From positions 1 through 58,240 of the forward strand of contig NZ_JAKNHJ010000016.1 of the NCBI RefSeq assembly GCF_022133705.1: 58,240 bases of DNA, given 5' to 3'. This DNA comes from Varibaculum cambriense (GTDB lineage Bacteria > Actinomycetota > Actinomycetes > Actinomycetales > Actinomycetaceae). The position numbers and the translations under genes were made by a program. Below, piece after piece: positions 8,701 through 14,317 of this stretch. The notes under the pieces were generated by a model. The model was not told where the DNA came from. It worked only from the letters and a program-made list of their open reading frames with translations, and searched no databases. Within the stretch, counting starts at the first letter, position 1. Each line of letters begins with the position of its first letter.

Positions 8701-9213
8701 ATCGTTTTTAATGGCGTCCACATAGTAGGCGACGTCTTTATTCTTCCCGGCAGCAGCTACCTGGGAATCTGCTTTTATCATTAGCGGGAGGATTGTTGGT
8801 AAATCCTTTTTGATCTGGTTAAATGCGCCCTCCATATCGGAAGCAAGCAAGTACTCTTCTTGTAGCGCCTGGAGCACTACCTCTTCCGGGACATCGTTAA
8901 GGGAAGGATACTTATCTTTATTGTCCTTCCAAATCGCAACTTTTTTGTTTAGTTTCTCGGTTCCCGTGAAATTGGTCTTTGCAAGTTTGTCCCTGATGGC
9001 TTTGTCGCGAAAATCAACTTGCTGGAGGTCAGCGAGAACCTGCTGCCCTACTTGCTGAACCTGTTGATCCCCTAAAGCATCTGCAGCATAAGCACGGGAA
9101 ACATTCACCGAACCCGCGATGGTGAGGGTTAAGGCGGTTGCAAAGGCTAAAGCCAATAGTTTAGCTACGCTCTGCGCGAGCTTTCCACGGAATAGAACAG
9201 AATAATCCCTCAT
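5758..9213 (-). CDS. Wall-anchored ZmpA/B/C-type zinc metalloprotease (M26-like)
   Basis: This large secreted protease (1151 residues) probably cuts host surface or immune proteins. It has a signal peptide (hydrophobic about 15-42, ending AYA), a long helical N-terminal part and the catalytic motif HEHTH near residue 467, with a downstream Glu in SGASAE, as in the ZmpB/IgA1 protease group. From about residue 830 come InlB/MucBP-like and Rib-like repeats, then a Pro/Thr/Gly linker. The wall signal is LSNTG with a hydrophobic helix and RRRK. It is a single transcription unit ending next to the small HicB-like gene. The exact substrate cannot be read from sequence. Confidence 0.85.
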   Translation of the reverse strand: MRDYSVLFRGKLAQSVAKLLALAFATALTLTIAGSVNVSRAYAADALGDQQVQQVGQQVLADLQQVDFRDKAIRDKLAKTNFTGTEKLNKKVAIWKDNKDKYPSLNDVPEEVVLQALQEEYLLASDMEGAFNQIKKDLPTILPLMIKADSQVAAAGKNKDVAYYVDAIKNDTAGFLIGAAYLQRNYGFNIKEGATVARQLMTENNAFGKEYAPLDVVKAIGQQSADQRKMLSTPKLFKEVLGGKIADQTDLGTFLNDQVAKTGKKPADWFWKTSKAVIFEKKSKANPTAPYRVFDKLKSEANGQAELLALLNVSENSLYVVSTVESIMYGLTDTYVNRALKDADPDAYHAELEAFENKVEYAAERQADYLDFWYRLAKEDKRAQLVGNRRVWDNQQIKNPNENSAAKRWSPKQGVGVASGVKEFMTPLGYYFTFTQADGVADINSGQIHYWLANGLDDRGLTTYAHEHTHQMANQVHFAGYGQRSGASAELITRGVFEPWHQNDPTDKGANFDLNQIFDRSDQNPYGNKTPDRFQTPDDLKTYYGNQMDLIYTLDYLEAEVALSKDDATKAKLFNKATLVDKNEKFDNITVDEAKNLKTINDLVDMNAVAYRFMVEGQKVTGTAKYNGYYAIPLFTPIYGAPHNPNGMSGDIHTKRLSWEMLAAYGYYEGMVPYLSNQLKPGNVAQNTQFSDDVIISKVSGGTYPTMAAFKKAQYAERIAKKDTLKPITINWEGKTQQITTYAQLKELMDAAVEDDLKNNRLLPSGWYSKLPTKTKVEQLKSAIFLAYKTNTNEFATNIYKDAPKTYTVSYNFKDFDALPEDVQKLLPTPQTDIAAGSSVILAQPGKKQVITDKGIYDFKGWEPKTITNIAKDETVTGTWTFTAYVTPKAPSSLDEDFTEGGNEYIGSYTLPEVEGVEYLVDGKVVTGKVNVSPNQADVNAPVTVTVTARAKDGYSLKPSATSSWEFRFTRVSDKERYEPFADPISLTVGDTLPLPKDVVKFPDTPGQMPIDLDKVKFAWKAPTPSTDTVGKIKGIITVTYADGSSEDITVKVIVKADEHPGTDPTEPGTKPGGDMPGTTPNPDTGKPETKPAGEGASSPKPGQSAPATAGKKPALSNTGSVGLTALALLASLSTAGALLLIRRRKSAEKR

Positions 9214-9431
9214 GTTTCCCCAATACTGTTCGACGTGACAATTTCAATCCATAAAGACTTTTTACTTACGCAAGTATCCCCCAGCGACCTTGGGTGATGC
9301 AATAAATTGATGGACAAAAACCTAAAACTGTTAAAAACAGCTCACTGCCATGGATCTGAGCATTAAACAGTTTCTGGCATTAGGGCTAATACCTCAGATA
9401 ACCACCCAATAATCACAGTCAGATAAAAGAA
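9214..9431. other. Promoter region of the metalloprotease gene
   Basis: A gene-free AT-rich stretch between the protease start and attL. GGGG lies just before the protease ATG on the minus strand. No other signal is evident. Confidence 0.4.
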
Positions 9432-9518
9432 AATTGGAAAAACCCCGTCACCGCTGGATCACAACGAGGACGGGGTTTGGCGCGCTCGACAGGATTCGAA
9501 CCTGCAACCTTCTGATCC
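9432..9518. repeat. attL, 87-bp direct repeat
   Basis: Identical to 50483-50569. It covers the tRNA terminator hairpin and the tRNA-Arg 3' part up to the anticodon stem. A 10-bp palindrome (CAAGTACTTG, 9519-9528) follows directly inside the element. Confidence 0.93.
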
Positions 9519-9525
9519 CAAGTAC

Positions 9526-9765
9526 TTGAACGTATTAGCTGTTCACAGCGGGTTTGTTATCGAACAATCGACAAAAGTTCACATTTTTTTACCCCTATTG
9601 CCAGCAACTCTGGCACTGCCAGCTACGCCGGTACTGCCATCATTACCCGCAACGCCCGCAAAGCCAGTAACGCCTGTAACGCTGGTGTTGCTGTTCATTC
9701 TGGTTATTGCTGGTGCATCCACTTTCGGATGTACCCGTGGATACAGAAAGGGCTTTATCGAATGA
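9526..9765 (+). CDS. Pro/Ala/Thr-repeat and membrane-segment ORF, fused to the repressor in the circle
   Basis: An open frame from the left att (TTG at 9526; the frame itself enters from the repeat). It encodes a Pro/Ala/Thr-rich stretch (LPATPVLPSLPATPAK) and one membrane helix (VLLFILVIAGAS) with a short basic tail. Its TGA overlaps the integrase ATG (ATGA). In the integrated state it has no obvious start or ribosome site. When the element ends join, the XRE ORF (50184) reads through the 87-bp core in frame into it, giving a 210-codon protein. I infer it is expressed mainly from the circle. Confidence 0.5.
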   Translation: MNVLAVHSGFVIEQSTKVHIFLPLLPATLALPATPVLPSLPATPAKPVTPVTLVLLFILVIAGASTFGCTRGYRKGFIE

Positions 9766-10613
9766 GCGAGAAAATGATTTATGAGTGGGGAGTAACTATG
9801 AAGGCCGAAGGGCTATCCCCGAGCACCGTAAAAGAGCGTGTAAGGTTGCTGAATCAGTTTGAGCGGCAAACCGGAGCCTTAGTCGAAACCGCTACCGCGC
9901 AAGTAATAGTTCAATGGTTGGCCAGGTTTGAAGATCAAGGTACTAAAGCCTGCTACTTCACCCATCTTTACGCTTTCTATGAGCATCTTAAACGAATCAA
10001 GTTCAGGCTTGATCCGCCTACTGACCAGATTAAACGCCCGAAAGAGCCGCTAAAGCGTCCGGAGGCTATCACCCCGAATCAGTTAAAGCAGATACTTGAC
10101 TACCCGCTGCGCACCGATACCCGCTCAAAGATTCTTTTCGCAGCCTATGCCGGGTTGCGGGTATCAGAAATAGCTAGGTTACACGAGAACTGGTTTAACT
10201 TTGCTGACGGGCTAATCACTATCCACGGAAAAGGCAATAAGACTGTTACTTTGCCGCTACATCCCATGCTGTTAGAGAGAGCGAAAATCCATGTAGGCAA
10301 CGGCTACTTCTTCCACCATCCCGATCATCCTGGCCAACCGCAAGACTCTCACGCTGTGTCCCGGTGTATCGCAACCAATATGCGGCGCGCCGGGGTAAAC
10401 GCTACCGCTCACCAGCTACGACACTACTTCGCTACCCAGCTATTACAAACCGGTACCTCGATGTTCGTGATCCAGACCCTCATGCGCCACGAGTCAGCAA
10501 ACACTACCGCCAGGTATATCCATGTTTCTCAAACAGACCAGGTCGAAGCATTAAAAGCCCTAACCGCTACGCCTTTACAGGCCGATCAACTACTGAAAGA
10601 AGCAATCAAATGA
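9762..10613 (+). CDS. int: Tyrosine recombinase (integrase)
   Basis: This enzyme catalyses attP x attB recombination at tRNA-Arg. It has a SAM-like core-binding domain (about 10-90), then a catalytic domain with all active residues: Arg in AGLRVSEIAR, Lys in HGKGNK, HxxR in TAHQLRHYF, His in LMRHES and the nucleophile in ARYIHV. At about 283 residues it is XerC/D-sized, without the long arm-binding domain of many phage integrases. The ATG at 9762 overlaps the preceding stop; an earlier ATG at 9729 is possible. Its stop overlaps the next ORF (ATGA), starting a tightly packed operon with ParA. Confidence 0.95.
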   Translation: MSEKMIYEWGVTMKAEGLSPSTVKERVRLLNQFERQTGALVETATAQVIVQWLARFEDQGTKACYFTHLYAFYEHLKRIKFRLDPPTDQIKRPKEPLKRPEAITPNQLKQILDYPLRTDTRSKILFAAYAGLRVSEIARLHENWFNFADGLITIHGKGNKTVTLPLHPMLLERAKIHVGNGYFFHHPDHPGQPQDSHAVSRCIATNMRRAGVNATAHQLRHYFATQLLQTGTSMFVIQTLMRHESANTTARYIHVSQTDQVEALKALTATPLQADQLLKEAIK

Positions 10614-10930
10614 TCCGAATAGACAATAAAACCCATGACAATATTCAAACCCAAATCACCGCTTGGCTATCTAGTACAACCCGCCAGAAAAAAGCTAACG
10701 CCGCGCGCGACCTATATCAAGCCTTAACCTACGCCAAAGCAGCCAAAGCGGAGAGCACAACCGGTTGGGAAATATCAGCCAACCTGCTACAACAAGCGCT
10801 AACAAATAATCCCGCCAGGGCAGAAATGAAAGAAAGATTCGGAGCGGAGGCACGCCTAGTAAACGCTGCACGAAAAGTAATCGCAATATCCAAACCATCA
10901 CCAAGGAGGAAACCACGAAATGACTACTAA
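10610..10930 (+). CDS. Hypothetical protein after int
   Basis: A 106-residue protein, mostly helical and basic at the C-terminus (KPSPRRKPRNDY). It starts in the ATGA overlap with int and ends overlapping the next gene, so it is translationally coupled. I do not recognise a family. The position between int and a ParA suggests a role in element maintenance, but nothing in the sequence proves it. Confidence 0.7.
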   Translation: MIRIDNKTHDNIQTQITAWLSSTTRQKKANAARDLYQALTYAKAAKAESTTGWEISANLLQQALTNNPARAEMKERFGAEARLVNAARKVIAISKPSPRRKPRNDY

Positions 10931-11276
10931 AAAAATGGCTACTAAGAAAAAACTGATAGATGACGCGCTTTCCAACCTTTGGGGTATAGAAAGCTATCAG
11001 AACGAAATCATTTCTTGTCGCGAAGAATCCGATGTTGCCTTAGGCGAGCTAAAAGGCATTCTCGAAGATTTTCCTCGGGATTTTCAGACGGGCATAGAAA
11101 AATTAAACGCCTTGCTAGATGCGGCTTACAGACTGGAGGGCTGGGCGATAGCTCACTACCAGAATATCCGGCAGCTAGGCGCGATTTTGACGCAAATCGA
11201 GAATATCCAAAGCATCACCAAGGAGAAAACCAAACATGAAATCGAAAACGCCACACCGATTGGAGGACAACCGTAA
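10920..11276 (+). CDS. Hypothetical helical protein before parA
   Basis: A 118-residue soluble, probably coiled-coil protein with a Lys-rich start and no signal peptide or known motif. AAGGAGGAAACC gives a strong ribosome site. The stop overlaps the parA start (TAATG). It could be an accessory partition or recombination protein; the family is not recognised. Confidence 0.65.
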   Translation: MTTKKMATKKKLIDDALSNLWGIESYQNEIISCREESDVALGELKGILEDFPRDFQTGIEKLNALLDAAYRLEGWAIAHYQNIRQLGAILTQIENIQSITKEKTKHEIENATPIGGQP

Positions 11277-12067
11277 TGATTACTATCGCTATATGTAACC
11301 AGAAGGGCGGAGTCGGTAAATCTACCACCACGTTCCACCTGACCCGCACCGCTATTTTAGCTGGCAGCAAAGTGTTAGTGGTTGATTGTGACCCGCAAGG
11401 AAACCTAACCAGCGCCCTCACCCCAGACTTACTGGCTGAGGACACTATCGGCCTTGCAGACGCGCTTTCTACCCGCACCCCGCAAACCCTGCCCGAGGTA
11501 ATCACCCACACCATCTGGGAAGGCGCTGACCTGGTACCCACAGTTGGAGATGCGCTAGGAGTAGTCAGAGATGAAATCCTGCTATCCCGGATCGGGGGTG
11601 AAAACCGGCTCCGCAAAGCCCTAGATAGCGTGCGCGAAAGGTACGACCTGTGCCTTATTGATTGCCCGCCATCCCTAGACTCCCTACTGATAAACGCCCT
11701 AGTAGCAGCTAGCACAGCCCTTATCGTGACGCACTCAAAGCAATGGTCTACTAACGGGCTTGCCAGCCTGCTAGAAACCATGAACGCGGTACGGGAAACC
11801 CAAAACCCCGGCCTCACCCTAGCGGGAGTGCTCATTAACCAGCACGAAGCTAGAACCAGAGCCGGAACCTACTGGGTAGACGCGCTACGGACAGCCTCCA
11901 AACAAGGCGGGTTTAAAATCCTGCAACCCCCAATCCCTAAACGAGCCGTCATATCCGACTGTGTGGAGTGCGGATCAGGACTCGACCAATGGGCAGCAAA
12001 CACGACAGACCTGCAAGAAAAATATCAAGAAATATATCAACAAGTGAAAGGAGATAACCATGAATAA
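11276..12067 (+). CDS. parA: ParA-family partition ATPase
   Basis: A 263-residue MinD/ParA-type ATPase. It has the deviant Walker A KGGVGKST near residues 10-17, the second box VVDCDPQGN, and LIDCPPSLD as Walker B. It lacks the N-terminal HTH of long plasmid ParAs, so it is the short type Ib-like form. It would segregate the excised circular form, or help hold it in dividing cells. The next gene overlaps by 8 bp and encodes an RHH-like partner, the usual pairing for short ParAs. Confidence 0.9.
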   Translation: MITIAICNQKGGVGKSTTTFHLTRTAILAGSKVLVVDCDPQGNLTSALTPDLLAEDTIGLADALSTRTPQTLPEVITHTIWEGADLVPTVGDALGVVRDEILLSRIGGENRLRKALDSVRERYDLCLIDCPPSLDSLLINALVAASTALIVTHSKQWSTNGLASLLETMNAVRETQNPGLTLAGVLINQHEARTRAGTYWVDALRTASKQGGFKILQPPIPKRAVISDCVECGSGLDQWAANTTDLQEKYQEIYQQVKGDNHE

Positions 12068-12395
12068 TACGCCCAGGCGATCTAAACTCGCTGGACTAAC
12101 CCCCGCCAAACCGGGGCAGGCAACCGAAATGCGCCGCACAGAACCGCAAGCCGCTAAAGCGGTCAGGCAAACCAAGATCACAGTGCGGCTAGATGCTGAA
12201 ATCGTGGGACGGGCTAGGCAAGCGTGGCTGCAAACCCTGCCAATCCACCAGTTATCCTGGGCGAAATGGATTGAGACAGCTATTAAAACTCAAACAAACC
12301 AAGTAGAATTAGAACATAACAATGGAAGGGTTTATGAGCAGCTACCCCCAGGTAGTATTCCTCCCGGTCCCATAAACTCTGACCCGACCAAGTAA
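12060..12395 (+). CDS. RHH-like partner of ParA (centromere-binding candidate)
   Basis: A 111-residue protein. The N-terminus is basic and flexible (RRSKLAGLTPAKPG), followed by a strand-helix-helix pattern KITVRLDAEIVGRARQAW...SWAKWIETAI that fits ribbon-helix-helix DNA binders. Small RHH proteins downstream of short ParAs act as ParG/ParB-like centromere binders and stimulate the ATPase through the N-terminal tail. The C-terminal Pro-rich tail (LPPGSIPPGP) is unexplained. A ParB-type HTH is absent. Confidence 0.65.
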   Translation: MNNTPRRSKLAGLTPAKPGQATEMRRTEPQAAKAVRQTKITVRLDAEIVGRARQAWLQTLPIHQLSWAKWIETAIKTQTNQVELEHNNGRVYEQLPPGSIPPGPINSDPTK

Positions 12396-12412
12396 ATAAA
12401 GGAAAGATAACC

Positions 12413-12925
12413 ATGAAAACCAAGACCACTAAGCGTATCCTGGCAGCGCTAATCACGATCCCTATCGCGATCAGTCTAACCGGGTGCGGCGGGACAGATG
12501 CTAAAAAGTCCGAGCCAGTAAAACCTGCCGTAACCAGTAGCCAAAGCGTAAAAGACGAGACAGCTGCGAAGGAAAAAGCCCAGGCTGAGGCAAAAGCAAA
12601 GGCAGAAGCCGAGGCCGCCGCTAAAGCGCAAGCTCCGGCAACGACCGCACCGCAAAAACCAGCCGTCAAACAGGCACAAAAACCGGCGGTGCAACAAACG
12701 CGTAAAGCTGCCCCATCGCGTTCCGTGGCGAAAAAACCGGCACGCCAATACCGGGCACCCGCCAAACCAGCAGCTAAAAAACCGGCAAAGAAAACTCAGA
12801 CCGGTAACAACTCCGGATACAAACTCCAACCCGGTGAGAGGGAGTTTGATAAGAATAGCATTGACAAGAATGGGAACATTACCGGTGGTGGTGATTCCGA
12901 GGGTAATGTTTGGGATAATTGGTGA
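12413..12925 (+). CDS. Lipoprotein 1 of a tandem family
   Basis: A 170-residue exported lipoprotein with an N-terminal signal and lipobox LTGC. The mature part is a long Lys/Ala/Glu then Lys/Pro/Gln-rich stalk (repeats of KPAVKQAQ and KPA) that could cross the wall. A conserved C-terminal patch follows: GYKLQPGE, then IDKNGNITGGGD and GNVWDNW. It is one of three neighbours with the same ends. AAAGGAAAG precedes the ATG. The function is unknown; exposure on the donor surface would fit adhesion, entry exclusion or T4SS support. Confidence 0.8.
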   Translation: MKTKTTKRILAALITIPIAISLTGCGGTDAKKSEPVKPAVTSSQSVKDETAAKEKAQAEAKAKAEAEAAAKAQAPATTAPQKPAVKQAQKPAVQQTRKAAPSRSVAKKPARQYRAPAKPAAKKPAKKTQTGNNSGYKLQPGEREFDKNSIDKNGNITGGGDSEGNVWDNW

Positions 12926-12958
12926 TGAAGAGGGCAACGTTATCAATACGTGGTGCTA
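12923..12958 (+). pseudogene. Scrap of a fourth lipoprotein C-terminus
   Basis: Just after the first lipoprotein, a second frame reads GDEEGNVINTWC and a stop, matching the conserved GDxxGNVW tail of the family. It marks a deleted or recombined copy in the tandem array. Confidence 0.5.
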
Positions 12959-13014
12959 GTCTTTAGCCGGGCTAACCGATACAGCAGACCCCTATCCTCT
13001 GAGGAGTATAAGTG

Positions 13015-13536
13015 ATGTTGTCTAAGTTGAGTTGTCGTGTGCTTACCGGTGTTATTACCATCCCGGTGATGTTGGGCTTGGCTGCCTGTAATGGTCAGGA
13101 CGTTAAGAAGTCTGAGCCGGTAAAACCTGCCGTAACCAGCAGCCAGGTAGCTGAAAGTGGTTCAAAAGATACTACCAAGAACGCTGAGGACGCTGGCAAT
13201 ACCAGTAATGCTGGTGACGCTAGCAGGACTGGTAACACTGGGAATGCTGGTAAGGCTGCTAATAGTTCTAGCCAGCAAGCCGTGAAAGGTAAGACCACCA
13301 GCAGTGGTAAGGGAAACGTTAAGAGCCCCACCACTCGGAAGCCGGTCAAACAACAAACCAGCAAGAGCGGTAAAACTGGTACGAGTAACCCTGGTAGCTC
13401 TAAACCAAAAACCAACACCGGTAAGAGCACCAACGGATACAAGCTCCAACCTGGTGAGGTCAGTATTGATAAAAACAATATGGATAAAGACGGCTCTATC
13501 ACCCTAGGTGGAGACGAGGACGGAAACGTATGGTAA
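13015..13536 (+). CDS. Lipoprotein 2 of the tandem family
   Basis: About 173 residues with a signal peptide and a lipobox-like LAAC. The conserved ends match the neighbours (KKSEPVKPAVTSSQ after the Cys; GYKLQPGE, DKDGSITLGGDEDGNVW at the C-terminus). The stalk is different: Gly/Asn/Thr/Ser repeats (NTSNAGDASRTGNTGNAGK) instead of Lys/Ala/Pro. Its repeat DNA is of the 9-base CTGGTAATG kind found in several element genes. GAGGAG precedes the ATG; a GTG at 13012 is also possible. Confidence 0.8.
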   Translation: MLSKLSCRVLTGVITIPVMLGLAACNGQDVKKSEPVKPAVTSSQVAESGSKDTTKNAEDAGNTSNAGDASRTGNTGNAGKAANSSSQQAVKGKTTSSGKGNVKSPTTRKPVKQQTSKSGKTGTSNPGSSKPKTNTGKSTNGYKLQPGEVSIDKNNMDKDGSITLGGDEDGNVW

Positions 13537-13561
13537 ATACTTCTTATTAAGGATGAATACC

Positions 13562-14077
13562 ATGAAAACTAAGATCACGAAGCGTATCCTGGCAGCGCTG
13601 GTTACGATCCCGATTGCGATCAGTCTAACCGGGTGCGGCGGTACAAATGATAAAAAGTCCGAACCTAAAAAACCTGCGGTAACCAGTAGCCAAAGCGTTA
13701 AAGACGAGAAAGCTGCGAAGGAAAAAGCGCAGGCTGAGGCAAAAGCTAAGCAAGAAGCTGCGGCTAAGGCGAAGGCAGAGGCCGACGCTAAGGCGCAAGC
13801 TCAGGCAACGCCCGCACCGCAAAAACCAGCCGTCAAACAGGCGCAAAAACCGGCGGTGCAACAAACGCGTAAAGCTGCCCCATCGCGTTCCGTGGCGAAA
13901 AAACCGGCACGTCAATACCAGGCACCCGCCAAACCCGCACCTCAAAAACCCGCCAAGACTAACTCGGGATACAAACCGAAGCCTTACGAAAAGGAATTTG
14001 GGAAAAATGATGTTGGAAGTGACGGAACCATTACAGGTGGCGGTGACGAGGACGGCAACGTGTGGCACGGCTGGTAA
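13562..14077 (+). CDS. Lipoprotein 3 of the tandem family
   Basis: About 171 residues and very close to lipoprotein 1 at the N-terminus and stalk (lipobox LTGC, KEKAQAEAKAK, KPAVKQAQKPAVQQ), with a diverged tail (GYKPKPYE, GTITGGGDEDGNVWHGW). The ATG at 13562 follows TTAAGGATG and matches the start of lipoprotein 1; earlier in-frame codons are unlikely. It is the last gene of the run and is followed by a strong hairpin. The shared stalk DNA makes gene conversion or copy-number change likely. Confidence 0.8.
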   Translation: MKTKITKRILAALVTIPIAISLTGCGGTNDKKSEPKKPAVTSSQSVKDEKAAKEKAQAEAKAKQEAAAKAKAEADAKAQAQATPAPQKPAVKQAQKPAVQQTRKAAPSRSVAKKPARQYQAPAKPAPQKPAKTNSGYKPKPYEKEFGKNDVGSDGTITGGGDEDGNVWHGW

Positions 14078-14101
14078 ACATAATTAAATAATCGTTACTG
14101 T

Positions 14102-14134
14102 AAGTGAGCCAGGGGATCATCCCCTGGCTCACTT
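14102..14134 (+). terminator. 15-bp hairpin after the lipoprotein genes
   Basis: A perfect stem, 14102-14116 with 14120-14134, with a 3-base loop. It sits 25 bp after the last lipoprotein stop and probably ends that transcript. Confidence 0.75.
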
Positions 14135-14221
14135 CATTTATAGGCGAGCATTTTGCCAGGACTTCTTTATAGATATGGGAACGTGAAGGGTTTCCACTGT
14201 CTCCTAATAGATACAAAAACC

Positions 14222-14251
14222 TGTACCCCCGGCCTTTTGGCCGGGGGTACA
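14222..14251. terminator. 13-bp GC hairpin before the VaFE gene
   Basis: A perfect stem, 14222-14234 with 14239-14251, with a TTTT loop. The minus strand continues with a T run, so it could stop antisense transcription, or it may lie in the leader of the VaFE gene. A similar GTACCCCC hairpin is at 31568. Confidence 0.55.
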
Positions 14252-14317
14252 AAACCGCTAAGAGACAGATGCCTAGCCACGCTCCCTTGAATCTATCGGT
14301 AGATAAAAGGAGTAACA

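Noticed and set aside
5758-9213. The large metalloprotease as cargo of the present element
   Set aside because: It lies outside attL, so it is chromosomal or belongs to an earlier element.
14222-14251. Riboswitch before the VaFE gene
   Set aside because: It is a simple perfect hairpin without a multi-helix aptamer; a terminator is enough to explain it.
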